DNA of 17,015 bases from Nocardioides sp. (GTDB lineage: Bacteria; Actinomycetota; Actinomycetes; Propionibacteriales; Nocardioidaceae): the NCBI GenBank assembly GCA_021166815.1, contig JAJPEO010000204.1, forward strand, positions 1 to 17,015, given 5' to 3'. Positions 1 through 6,078 of this stretch are shown here, piece by piece. The notes below the pieces were generated by a model that worked only from the letters and a program-made list of their open reading frames with translations, was not told the DNA's origin and did no database searches. The translations under genes were made by a program, and so were the position numbers. How positions within the stretch are numbered: the stretch's first letter is position 1; each line of letters begins with the position of its first letter.

Positions 1-48
1 ATGCGCCGATTGTGCCGGGCTGAGGGTGCACCGCCCAGACCTCTGGCT

Positions 49-63
49 CACTAGTGTCGGGCC
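49..63 (+). promoter_or_regulatory. Putative promoter core (-10 TAGTGT) of the antiporter gene
   Basis: The 15-mer CACTAGTGTCGGGCC contains a TANNNT-type -10 hexamer at 53-58. It would place transcription start near 64-66, giving an untranslated leader of about 53 nt before the GTG at 118. The same 15-mer occurs on the minus strand directly in front of the heliorhodopsin start codon (3650-3664). No convincing -35 hexamer is visible. The 48 bases to the left show only a 17-codon frame ending in TAG at 52-54, which cannot be assigned to a gene. Confidence 0.5.
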
Positions 64-117
64 CACGGGCGCGAGGGAGAGGCTGGACGAGATGCACCCA
101 CCCACGGGAGCGCGGCG

Positions 118-1431
118 GTGACCGCGGCCGACACCGCGTACCTCGTCGCGGGCCTGGCGCTGCTGGTCGCGCTGGTCGTCCCCACGCTCGTACGTCGCGT
201 CGCCGTCTCCGCCCCCATCGTCCTGCTCGCCCTGGGGGTGCTGCTGGGGCTCAGCCCGCTCACCGACGGTGTCTCCCTCGACCTGCAGGACAACCGGGCG
301 GTGGTCGAGCACGTCACCGAGTTCTCGGTGCTGGTGGCCCTCATGGGTGTCGGCCTGGCGATCGACCGCCCGCTGCGCCTGCGCGAGCGCGCCTCCTGGG
401 CGACCTGGTCGCCGACGTGGCGCCTGCTGGCAGTCGCGATGCCCCTGTCCATCGGCGGGGTGACCCTCGTCGGGTGGGCCGCGGGACTGCCGCTCGCGCT
501 GGCGGTGCTGCTCGGCGCGGCGCTCGCGCCGACCGACCCCGTGCTCGCCTCCGACGTGCAGGTCGGCGGGCCGTCGGTCGAGGGCGGCACGGACGACGAC
601 GCGGAGGACCCGGCATCCCCGGAAGCCCAAGAGCGCAGCGAGGTGCGCTTCGCGCTGACCTCCGAGGCCGGCCTCAACGACGGCCTCGCCTTCCCCTTCG
701 TCCACCTCGCCCTGTTGCTGGCCGCCGGCGGTTCCGGAGCCTCGCTGGCGCTGGAGTGGGTGGGGTGGCAGCTGCTCGGCCGCGTCGCGATCGCGCTGGT
801 GACGGGCTACGCCGTGGGCGCCCTGCTGGGACGCCTCGCCTTCCGCAGCCGGACCGAGGCCACCCGCTTCGCCGACCGGGGCGACCCCCTGCTGGCCCTG
901 GCAGCCCTGCTCACGGCGTACGGCGTCGCCGAGCTCGCCCACGGCTACGGCTTCATCGCGGTCTTCGTGTGCGCGATGGCGCTGCGCAGTGCGGAGCGGC
1001 ACAGCCACTACCACCGCGGCATGCACGAGCTCACCCAGCGCCTGGAGCTCCTCCTGACCCTGATGGGCCTGCTGTTCCTCGGCATCGCGCTGGGACGCGG
1101 GCTTCTGGGCCATCTCCCCGCCTGGGGAGCCGCGCTCGCGCTGCTGCTGGTCTTCGTCATCCGGCCCGGGGCGGGCTGGGTGTCGCTGTCCGTGGCGGCC
1201 CGCCCGGCCCCGGAGGTCGGCGGCCTCACGCGCGCCGAGCGCGGGGCCGTCGCCTTCTTCGGCATCCGCGGGGTCGGGTCCGTCTACTACGTCGCCTACG
1301 CGGCCGGCCACCTCGACGCCGAGGTGCCGCTGTCGGTGTGGGCGACCGTCGCCTTCACCATCGTCGTGTCCGTCGTCGTCCACGGCGTCCTGGCGACGCC
1401 GGTGATGCAGCGGATCGAGCCTGCCGACTGA
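118..1431 (+). CDS. Cation:proton antiporter, CPA1/NhaP-like
   Basis: A 437-residue, very hydrophobic protein with about 12 predicted membrane segments. It matches the monovalent cation/proton antiporter family that exchanges cytoplasmic Na+ or K+ for H+ at the plasma membrane. Visible motifs are TDP at residues 139-141 in the ALAPTDPVLASD segment, and SEAGLNDG at 182-189 (E183, N187, D188), which holds the family's cation-binding Asn-Asp pair. The late FFGIRGVGS segment at 380-388 is also typical. Residues 150-176 form an acidic, low-complexity cytoplasmic loop. The GTG start is chosen because GGGAG (106-110) sits 7 nt upstream and the N-terminus begins cleanly before the first membrane helix. 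It is followed after 23 nt by a serine hydrolase. The family is clear, but the transported ion cannot be read from the sequence. Confidence 0.88.
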   Translation: MTAADTAYLVAGLALLVALVVPTLVRRVAVSAPIVLLALGVLLGLSPLTDGVSLDLQDNRAVVEHVTEFSVLVALMGVGLAIDRPLRLRERASWATWSPTWRLLAVAMPLSIGGVTLVGWAAGLPLALAVLLGAALAPTDPVLASDVQVGGPSVEGGTDDDAEDPASPEAQERSEVRFALTSEAGLNDGLAFPFVHLALLLAAGGSGASLALEWVGWQLLGRVAIALVTGYAVGALLGRLAFRSRTEATRFADRGDPLLALAALLTAYGVAELAHGYGFIAVFVCAMALRSAERHSHYHRGMHELTQRLELLLTLMGLLFLGIALGRGLLGHLPAWGAALALLLVFVIRPGAGWVSLSVAARPAPEVGGLTRAERGAVAFFGIRGVGSVYYVAYAAGHLDAEVPLSVWATVAFTIVVSVVVHGVLATPVMQRIEPAD

Positions 1432-1440
1432 CCGGGCCGC

Positions 1441-1446
1441 TATCGT
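1441..1446 (+). promoter_or_regulatory. Putative -10 of a leaderless serine hydrolase transcript
   Basis: TATCGT fits TANNNT and ends 8 nt before the ATG at 1455. There is no Shine-Dalgarno sequence in between, so transcription may begin at or next to the start codon. Inferred from spacing only. Confidence 0.4.
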
Positions 1447-1454
1447 CGCTCGCC

Positions 1455-2330
1455 ATGGCGCACCCCACCGACGTGCTCGACACGCTCGTCGCCTCGGGCC
1501 GCGAGCTGGGCGCAGCGTTCGCCGTGGCGCGCGAAGGCGAGGTCGAGGTCGCGCACGCCGCCGGCACGCGCGACGGCACCGAGCCCTGGGCGCCCGACAC
1601 CCTCGTGATGACCTTCTCCGTCGCCAAGCCGATGGCTGCCCTCGCGTTCCTCGACGCGGTGGCGGAGGGCCACCTCGGCCTGGACCAGCCGGTCGCCTCG
1701 GTCTGGCCGGCCTTCGGCCGGGCCGGCAAGCAGACCACGACGATGCGCCACCTGCTCACGCACCAGGCCGGGCTGCCGGCCTTCCCCGAGGTGGCCGCGA
1801 CGGTGGACCTCGCCGACCGCGAGGCCCTCGTCGACCTGCTCGCGGCGGCGACGCCCGTCCACCCTCCGGGTGCCGGCGTGGCCGAGCACGCGTTGACGTA
1901 CGGCCACCTGCTCGACGAGGTGCTCCGCCGGGCGACGGGGGAGCCGCTGGCCGACCGCTTCCGCCGTACGCCGTTCCCTGCGGTGTCGCTGCACGCCTCG
2001 GCCGTCGCCCTGGCCCTCTTCCACGACGACGTGGCCCGGCCCGACGGGCAGGTCGCCGAGCGCCTCGGCCACGACCTGTGGCGGGCGTACGTCGAGCCGG
2101 CGGTGACCGGACACGACGGGGTGCTGGACCGCTCCGTCACCTGGACCCTGGGCTTCCAGGTGAGCGAGGAGGACGGCCGCGTCGAGCTGGGCATGGGCGG
2201 CGCCGGAGGCTGCTCGGCGTGGACCGAGCCGGCGCTGGGCTACGGCGCGGCGTACGTGTCCCGGCAGCTCGGGGCCCACGACCGCGGCGAGCTCGTCTGG
2301 GAGGCCATCACCGCGCTCGTGGGCGGGTGA
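1455..2330 (+). CDS. Beta-lactamase-fold serine hydrolase, shortened
   Basis: A 291-residue protein of the serine beta-lactamase/class C esterase superfamily (EstB-like). The nucleophile motif SxxK is S55-V-A-K58 and the second motif is the YG pair at 149-150 (ALTYGHLL). A glycine-rich GMGGAGG stretch at 246-252 stands where the family has its HxG/KTG strand. The C-terminal PALGYGAAYVSRQL segment is typical of actinobacterial esterases. Family members commonly run to 370-400 residues. Here the chain passes from the helix after the YG motif (GEPLADRF, 162-169) almost directly to a segment resembling the later PAxxxHxSAxALAxF helix (175-189), so a middle lid-like region appears to be missing. 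No signal peptide is visible, so it is probably cytoplasmic. A longer frame enters from upstream, but its residues before M1 are the shadow of the antiporter gene. The substrate is unknown. Confidence 0.75.
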   Translation: MAHPTDVLDTLVASGRELGAAFAVAREGEVEVAHAAGTRDGTEPWAPDTLVMTFSVAKPMAALAFLDAVAEGHLGLDQPVASVWPAFGRAGKQTTTMRHLLTHQAGLPAFPEVAATVDLADREALVDLLAAATPVHPPGAGVAEHALTYGHLLDEVLRRATGEPLADRFRRTPFPAVSLHASAVALALFHDDVARPDGQVAERLGHDLWRAYVEPAVTGHDGVLDRSVTWTLGFQVSEEDGRVELGMGGAGGCSAWTEPALGYGAAYVSRQLGAHDRGELVWEAITALVGG

Positions 2331-2401
2331 GGCCCATGTCGTGGGCGTCGCCTCGTGTGGAACGATGCGAAGTGTCACCCCGTCGAGGAAATGAGGACAA
2401 G

Positions 2402-2857
2402 ATGGCGGTCGAGGAGTTCCTGGCGCAGCATCGCACGGACGTGCTGGACGAGGCGTTCGAAAGGCTGAGCAGGACGAGTGCAGCGCACTACGAGCACTCC
2501 GGGGAGGAGTTCACGCGCGAGCGCCTGGCCGAGCTGCTCGACGTCGTCGTCAGCGCCCTCCAGGATCGCCGGCTCGAGCCCGTGACCCGTTACGCCGACT
2601 CGGTGGCCGAGCAGCGCTTCAAGGCCGGGTTCGGGATCGCCGAGGTCCAGACGGCCCTCAACGTCATGGAGGAGACGATCTGGCGGCGTGTCGTCGCCGA
2701 GGTCCCCGCTGACGGGCTCGCCGACGCGCTCGGTCTCGTCGGCACCGTCCTGGGATACATCAAGGACGTCCTGGCGCGCCGCTACGTGTCCCTCGCCAGC
2801 CAGCGCCACGTCCCCAGCCTCGACCTCACCCCGCTGTTCTCCGGCGTCGAGCGCTGA
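2402..2857 (+). CDS. RsbRD N-terminal-domain-like small protein
   Basis: A 151-residue, soluble, mostly helical protein. The arrangement resembles the RsbRD N-terminal domain, the variable sensory helical bundle of stressosome RsbR-type proteins: FTRERLAELLDVVVSAL near 40-57, then RFKAGFGIAEVQTALNVMEETIW near 79-101. No STAS, kinase or DNA-binding domain follows, so if the match is right this is a free-standing sensor-like module. Start: ATG at 2402, with GAGGA (2392-2396) 5 nt upstream; the upstream extension of the frame overlaps the hydrolase. It converges on the heliorhodopsin gene with 15 bp between stop codons. The family assignment is from remembered sequence pattern and should be tested by profile search. 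Confidence 0.6.
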   Translation: MAVEEFLAQHRTDVLDEAFERLSRTSAAHYEHSGEEFTRERLAELLDVVVSALQDRRLEPVTRYADSVAEQRFKAGFGIAEVQTALNVMEETIWRRVVAEVPADGLADALGLVGTVLGYIKDVLARRYVSLASQRHVPSLDLTPLFSGVER

Positions 2858-2872
2858 CCCGGGGTTCGGGGG

Positions 2873-3649
2873 CTACCCCGCGAGGGTGCCCCCGAACACC
2901 TGCCAGGCCAGGAGCGACTTCGCGACCAGGCTCAGCACGATGTAGACGGTCTCGCCGAAGAGGTAGTCCGCCCAGCGGCCGCGCGCTCGGTACTGCAGCC
3001 ACTGGTTGAGGGCGAAGATGTTGAAGAAGACGAACAGCGACACGATGATCGCGTAGACGAACCCCGGCGGGGAGGCGTCGCTCGGCGACTGGGGCGCGAT
3101 CGTGTAGACCACCACGGCGATCCAGGGCACGGCACCGGCGATGCAGCCGAACCAGAACGGGAGCCAGCCGCCACCCCCGGGCTGCTCGTAGCGCTCCTGC
3201 AGCCAGCCGAAGAGGATCATCGACGCGTTGACGCCCACGATCGCGAGCAGGGCGGTGACGTCGGCGATCCCGACCAGCTGGCCGATGACGACCATCATCA
3301 GCGACGACGACAGCGAGTACTCCACCCAGCGGGCGCGGTTGATGCCGCGGGAGAGGTCGTCGACGTAGCCGCGCCACCACGCCGTGGTGACGACCAGGTG
3401 GGCGAGGGCTGAGAGTGCCAGGAAGGCCGCGACGGCGAGGCCCGTCGGCAGGTCGAAGAGCAGCGTCGGCTCCTGCGGCGTGGTGCCGGGTGGGCCCGCG
3501 AGGTAGCTCGCCGTGACCGGCAGGGCGAAGTCGGTGGCCAGGACCACGACGGCCACGGCCTGCGCGACGTGGAGGGCGCCCGCGGCGACGTTGAGCACGC
3601 GGAGTCTGCGCTGGCGGGTGTCCGGGATCACCGTAGGGGTGGGCTGCAT
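2873..3649 (-). CDS. Heliorhodopsin
   Basis: A 258-residue, seven-helix membrane protein. The third helix carries RWVEYSLSSSLM (107-118), with E110 in the position of the Schiff-base counterion. The seventh carries VLSLVAKSLLAW (238-249), with K244 as the retinal-binding lysine and S240 before it. E110 and K244 are 134 residues apart, as are E107 and K241 in heliorhodopsin 48C12. H27 and H84 match its two cavity histidines and N141 its conserved Asn. Family knowledge: heliorhodopsins bind all-trans retinal, have a slow photocycle, lack clear ion pumping, and insert with the N-terminus in the cytoplasm, opposite to type 1 rhodopsins. The short N-terminus has no signal peptide. The ATG at 3649 is preceded by TAGTGT plus 6 nt, so the mRNA is probably leaderless. 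No retinal synthesis gene lies in the window. The family call is firm; the physiological role is open. Confidence 0.96.
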   Translation of the reverse strand: MQPTPTVIPDTRQRRLRVLNVAAGALHVAQAVAVVVLATDFALPVTASYLAGPPGTTPQEPTLLFDLPTGLAVAAFLALSALAHLVVTTAWWRGYVDDLSRGINRARWVEYSLSSSLMMVVIGQLVGIADVTALLAIVGVNASMILFGWLQERYEQPGGGGWLPFWFGCIAGAVPWIAVVVYTIAPQSPSDASPPGFVYAIIVSLFVFFNIFALNQWLQYRARGRWADYLFGETVYIVLSLVAKSLLAWQVFGGTLAG

Positions 3650-3664
3650 GGCCCGACACTAGTG
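3650..3664 (-). promoter_or_regulatory. Leaderless promoter core of the heliorhodopsin gene
   Basis: On the minus strand this reads CACTAGTGTCGGGCC and abuts the ATG at 3649. The -10 hexamer TAGTGT (plus-strand 3656-3661) lies 6 nt from the start codon, so transcription should begin at the A of ATG and leave no room for a ribosome binding site. The 15-mer is identical to 49-63 in front of the antiporter. The whole divergent intergenic region is only 46 bp. Confidence 0.6.
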
Positions 3665-3683
3665 CCGCGGACCCGGCCCGTGG

Positions 3684-3689
3684 CAGGGT
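3684..3689 (+). promoter_or_regulatory. Putative -10 for the gene starting at 3696
   Basis: CAGGGT, a CANNNT variant of the -10 hexamer, ends 6 nt before the ATG at 3696. No Shine-Dalgarno sequence is visible. It shares the 46-bp intergenic region with the heliorhodopsin promoter, so the two divergent promoters are nearly back to back. Confidence 0.35.
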
Positions 3690-3695
3690 CGCGGG

Positions 3696-4391
3696 ATGAC
3701 TGCCTCGCCGCTCGCGACCGCCGGTCGGGTGCTCGGAGCCCTCCCCGGCGCAGCCCTCGCCACCGCGGCCGCGGCCACCGCGGCCCTGCGCCGCACCAAG
3801 CCGCTGCACCCGGTGGGACGCCTCGGCGACGGCTCGCTGGTGGTCGAGCCCAGGCATCCCTCCGGCGTCGACGCGCTGGACACGCCGGGCGTGCACACCA
3901 CGATCGTGCGGTGGTCGCGGGCGATCGGCCTCGACACCGACAAGCCCGACATCGAGGGCATGGCGCTGCGGCTGGTCGTCGACGGCGAGGTGGCCGACCT
4001 GCTCTTCGCCACCACCGGGGGAAGCCGGGTGGGCCGTCACCTGCTCGTGCCGCGAGCGCCCGGCTGCCGGGCGACCTTCACGACGCTGCTGCCGGTGTCG
4101 ACGCGGGAAGGCTCCCTCCTGCTGCGACTGGAGCCGCTCGACGCCGCGAGCGCCGACCCGTCCACGTCCTGGGCGCTGGCGTGGAGCCGCGTCGGCGGGC
4201 CGTGGCACCCGGCCGGGTCGCTCGAGGTCGCCTGGCGTGACACCGACGAGGACGTCCGCTTCGACCCCGTGGCGCACCAGCTCCCGGGCACCCGGCAGTA
4301 CGCCGTGGTCACGGCCCTGCGTGAGCCGTCGTACGCTGTCGCGCGCCTGGTGCGAGCACGACCGCGCGTGCCGGGGGCCGGCGACGACTGA
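3696..4391 (+). CDS. Uncharacterised actinobacterial protein, possibly catalase-fold related
   Basis: A 231-residue protein that I recognise only as a conserved actinobacterial hypothetical. An alanine-rich hydrophobic N-terminus (residues 5-30) could be a membrane anchor or uncleaved signal. The core VRWSRAIGL...KPDIEGMALRLVVDGEVADLLFATTGGSRVGR (about 71-113) resembles the haem-peroxidase part of catalases, where a ...R-x-S...D-x-x-G-x-A-x-R strand lines the haem. It lacks enough landmarks (no clear proximal tyrosine motif) to call it a catalase. Start: ATG at 3696 with a -10-like hexamer 6 nt upstream; frames extending further upstream run through the heliorhodopsin gene. It is divergent from the heliorhodopsin and lies 17 nt upstream of the DedA gene, probably in one transcript with it. 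Function unknown. Confidence 0.62.
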   Translation: MTASPLATAGRVLGALPGAALATAAAATAALRRTKPLHPVGRLGDGSLVVEPRHPSGVDALDTPGVHTTIVRWSRAIGLDTDKPDIEGMALRLVVDGEVADLLFATTGGSRVGRHLLVPRAPGCRATFTTLLPVSTREGSLLLRLEPLDAASADPSTSWALAWSRVGGPWHPAGSLEVAWRDTDEDVRFDPVAHQLPGTRQYAVVTALREPSYAVARLVRARPRVPGAGDD

Positions 4392-4408
4392 CACGAGGGG
4401 AGCACGCG

Positions 4409-5020
4409 GTGGGCGGGATCCTCGACTGGGTGGTCACCCTCATGCGGACCGTCGGCGCGCCGGGCATCGGGCTGGCGACCGCGCTGGAGACGGTCTTCCC
4501 GCCGCTGCCCAGCGAGTTCGTGCTGCCGCTCGGCGGCTACATCGCCAGCCGCGGCCACTACGGCGTGGTCGAGGCGATCGTGTGGGCGACGGGCGGCTCG
4601 CTCGTGGGCGCGCTCGTCCTCTACTGGCTCGGCGCCTCGTGGGGACAGGAGCGTCTCTGCGCCCTCGTCGACCGCATCCCCCTGATGCACGCCCGCGACG
4701 TCGACAAGGCGATCGACTGGTTCGAGGACCACGGCAGGTCGGCGGTCTTCGTCGGGCGCCTGGTGCCGGGCGTGCGGTCCTTCATCTCGATCCCTGCCGG
4801 CATCGACCGGATGCCGCTGGTGCCGTTCGTCGCGTACACCACGCTGGGGAGCCTGGTGTGGAACGGCGCCCTGGTGCTCGCGGGCTACGAGCTGGGCGCG
4901 CAGTGGCACCACGTCGAGACCTACGTCGGGTGGGTCGGCCTCGCGGTGGCGGTCCTCGCCGCGGGCGCCGTGGCGTGGTTCGTCGTACGCCGCGCGAGGC
5001 GGCGCCTCGCCTCACGCTGA
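4409..5020 (+). CDS. DedA/VTT family membrane protein
   Basis: A 203-residue integral membrane protein of the DedA (SNARE-associated/VTT) superfamily, members of which flip lipids or lipid carriers and affect envelope homeostasis. Seen: [20 protein letters not shown] (25-44), the first re-entrant helix with E27 and E36, and the second family signature [16 protein letters not shown] (116-131) with its conserved Gly-Arg and Pro-Gly-x-Arg. A final membrane helix (about 173-193) ends in an Arg-rich tail. The GTG start has GGGGAG (4397-4402) 6 nt upstream, an operon-style start after the gene ending at 4391. Its 3' end overlaps the convergent DUF2200 gene by 9 bp. The transported substrate cannot be inferred. 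Confidence 0.9.
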   Translation: MGGILDWVVTLMRTVGAPGIGLATALETVFPPLPSEFVLPLGGYIASRGHYGVVEAIVWATGGSLVGALVLYWLGASWGQERLCALVDRIPLMHARDVDKAIDWFEDHGRSAVFVGRLVPGVRSFISIPAGIDRMPLVPFVAYTTLGSLVWNGALVLAGYELGAQWHHVETYVGWVGLAVAVLAAGAVAWFVVRRARRRLASR

Positions 5021-5356
5021 AGTGCGCAGCACCTTCTCGATCGCCTTGCCCCGGGCGAGCTCGTCGACGAGCTTGTCGAGGTAGCGGATGCGCTGCATGA
5101 GGGGGTCCGCCACGTCCTCGACCCGCACCCCGCACACCACGCCGGTGATCAGCGCTGCGTCGGGGTTGAGCGTCGCCGCCGCGAAGAAGTCCTCGAAGGT
5201 GGTCCCGTCCTCGAGGTGCTGGCGCAGGGCGGCGTCGTCGAAGCCGGTCAGCCACTCGATGACCTGGTCGAGCTCGGCCTGCGTACGGCCCTTCTTCTCG
5301 ACCTTGGCGACGTAGAGCGGGTAGACCGACGAGACCGGCGTGGTGAAGATCCGCAT
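5012..5356 (-). CDS. DUF2200 family protein
   Basis: A 114-residue protein matching the DUF2200 family. Landmarks in order are a short Met-Arg-Ile-Phe lead, [16 protein letters not shown] (9-24), EWLTGF (34-39), [29 protein letters not shown] (about 55-83), and [27 protein letters not shown] (85-111), close to full family length. The family has no established function to my knowledge. The ATG at 5356 was chosen because the family consensus begins there; an in-frame extension runs back into the regulator gene. It follows the CstR-like repressor by 2 nt on the same strand, so it should be co-transcribed and share its autoregulation. The shared cysteine (CGVRVE) could be reactive, but that is speculation. 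Confidence 0.87.
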   Translation of the reverse strand: MRIFTTPVSSVYPLYVAKVEKKGRTQAELDQVIEWLTGFDDAALRQHLEDGTTFEDFFAAATLNPDAALITGVVCGVRVEDVADPLMQRIRYLDKLVDELARGKAIEKVLRTSA

Positions 5357-5358
5357 GG

Positions 5359-5625
5359 TCAGGCCAGGGACAGGAAGAGCTTCTCCATGCGGGCGAGGTC
5401 CTCTGGGTCGGGCTGGCCGTCGTGGGCGGTCATGCACGACTGCATGCCGCTCGAGACGACCGCGTAGCTGGCGCGCGCGATCGCCTTGTTGACGGCGGCG
5501 AGCTGGGTGAGGACGTCCTCGCAGCTGGCGCCTTCCTCCATCATCCGGATCACGCTGCCGAGGTGGCCGTGGGCGCGCTTCATGCGGGTGATGACCGGCT
5601 TGATCTCAACGGGGTCGAGCTCCAT
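5359..5625 (-). CDS. CsoR/FrmR-family repressor, CstR-like (persulfide sensor type)
   Basis: An 88-residue all-helical repressor (DUF156 family). Family members form tetramers that bind DNA until a metal, aldehyde or reactive sulfur species modifies them. The first helix [42 protein letters not shown] is textbook. Cysteines are C35 and C64, 29 apart, as in copper-sensing CsoR (C36/C65) and persulfide-sensing CstR (C31/C60). The position of CsoR's third copper ligand, His61, is Gly60 here, arguing against Cu(I) sensing and for the disulfide/polysulfide chemistry of CstR. The MMEEG...C-x-D-V-x-T-Q segment also looks more like CstR. It lies divergent from rhodanese and TauE-type genes, the usual CstR targets. 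The ATG at 5625 gives the standard family length. It is followed 2 nt later by DUF2200 and probably represses itself through the operator at 5668-5679. Confidence 0.88.
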   Translation of the reverse strand: MELDPVEIKPVITRMKRAHGHLGSVIRMMEEGASCEDVLTQLAAVNKAIARASYAVVSSGMQSCMTAHDGQPDPEDLARMEKLFLSLA

Positions 5626-5658
5626 GACTGCCTGCTTTCGAGTGGTGGACCTGACTCG

Positions 5659-5687
5659 ACTATACATCCCCCCCGGGGGTTTGCTAA
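5659..5687 (-). promoter_or_regulatory. Promoter of the CstR-like/DUF2200 transcript
   Basis: Read on the minus strand, TTAGCA (plus 5682-5687) and TATAGT (plus 5659-5664) are separated by exactly 17 bp, a good -35/-10 pair. The spacer is occupied by the C-run/G-run palindrome at 5668-5679, so repressor bound there would block this promoter. Confidence 0.65.
5668..5679. promoter_or_regulatory. CsoR/CstR-type operator 1
   Basis: Seven C followed by five G, flanked by A/T-rich bases (TATACAT on the left, TTTG on the right). This is the C-run/G-run inverted repeat with AT flanks recognised by CsoR-family repressors. It lies in the spacer of the minus-strand promoter. Its centre is 32 bp, about three helical turns, from the centre of operator 2. 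Confidence 0.7.
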
Positions 5688-5690
5688 CGT

Positions 5691-5719
5691 TTTGGAATAA
5701 CCCCCCGGGGGGATATGTT
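5691..5719 (+). promoter_or_regulatory. Promoter of the rhodanese-TauE-thioredoxin operon
   Basis: TTTGGA (5691-5696) and TATGTT (5714-5719) are 17 bp apart; TTGGAA (5692-5697) with a 16-bp spacer is an equivalent reading. Operator 2 fills the spacer. Transcription would start near 5726, leaving a leader of about 28 nt that carries GAGGAG (5741-5746) before the ATG at 5754. Confidence 0.65.
5701..5712. promoter_or_regulatory. CsoR/CstR-type operator 2
   Basis: A perfect C6G6 palindrome flanked by AATAA on the left and ATATG on the right. It has the same architecture as operator 1 but sits between the -35 and -10 of the plus-strand operon promoter. Confidence 0.7.
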
Positions 5720-5753
5720 GGCCCCGGTGAACAGACCTGAGAGGAGCCCGCAG

Positions 5754-6071
5754 ATGCGGCAGATCGACATCGACCAGCTCGCCAGCACCCTTGCGACCGC
5801 GCCCGGCGCGGGCGCGACCCTCGTGGACGTCCGCGAGGTGTCGGAGTTCGCCGACGGCCACGTCCCCGGCGCGGTGAACATCCCCATGGGCCGCCTGCCC
5901 ATGCGCTCGAGCGAGATCGACCGCACCCGTCCCGTCTACGTCATCTGCCGCTCGGGCAACCGCTCGTCGGCCATGGTCGACCTGCTCACCGCGCAGGGCT
6001 TCGAGGCCGTCAACGTGGCCGGTGGCACCCAGGCGTGGATCGCCGCCGGTCGCCCGGTGGAGAAGAACTGA
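5754..6071 (+). CDS. Single-domain rhodanese (sulfurtransferase)
   Basis: A 105-residue cytoplasmic rhodanese domain. LVDVREVSEFADGHVPGAVNIPMGRL (23-48) is the conserved substrate-side strand and CRSGNRS (65-71) the active-site loop, with C65 as the cysteine that carries the persulfide. Single-domain rhodaneses move sulfane sulfur between thiosulfate, glutathione- or protein-persulfides and acceptors such as thioredoxin or sulfite. The ATG at 5754 is preferred over upstream in-frame codons because GAGGAG lies 7 nt before it and the upstream residues fall on the promoter. It is the first gene of the run under operator 2, followed after 7 nt by the TauE/SafE permease. Regulation by the CstR-like protein is inferred from operator placement. 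Confidence 0.93.
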   Translation: MRQIDIDQLASTLATAPGAGATLVDVREVSEFADGHVPGAVNIPMGRLPMRSSEIDRTRPVYVICRSGNRSSAMVDLLTAQGFEAVNVAGGTQAWIAAGRPVEKN

Positions 6072-6078
6072 TCCACTG

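Noticed and set aside
1..54. Short 17-codon frame ATG...TAG at the left edge
   Set aside because: It could be the end of an upstream gene or nothing; the length is too small to support a call.
54..1454. N-terminal extension of the serine hydrolase frame
   Set aside because: The frame is open, but its residues are the shadow of the antiporter gene. The hydrolase family homology begins at the ATG at 1455.
3696..4391. A functional catalase
   Set aside because: The resemblance is limited to one segment; size and missing haem-ligand landmarks do not support the enzyme name.
2826..4394. A 522-codon minus-strand open frame covering the heliorhodopsin region
   Set aside because: The heliorhodopsin is encoded in a different minus-strand frame with clear membrane helices and motifs; this frame gives an Arg/Pro-rich translation.
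5359..5625. Copper-sensing CsoR with a copper-resistance operon
   Set aside because: The histidine ligand position is glycine and no copper ATPase or copper chaperone gene is nearby; the neighbours are sulfur-transfer genes.
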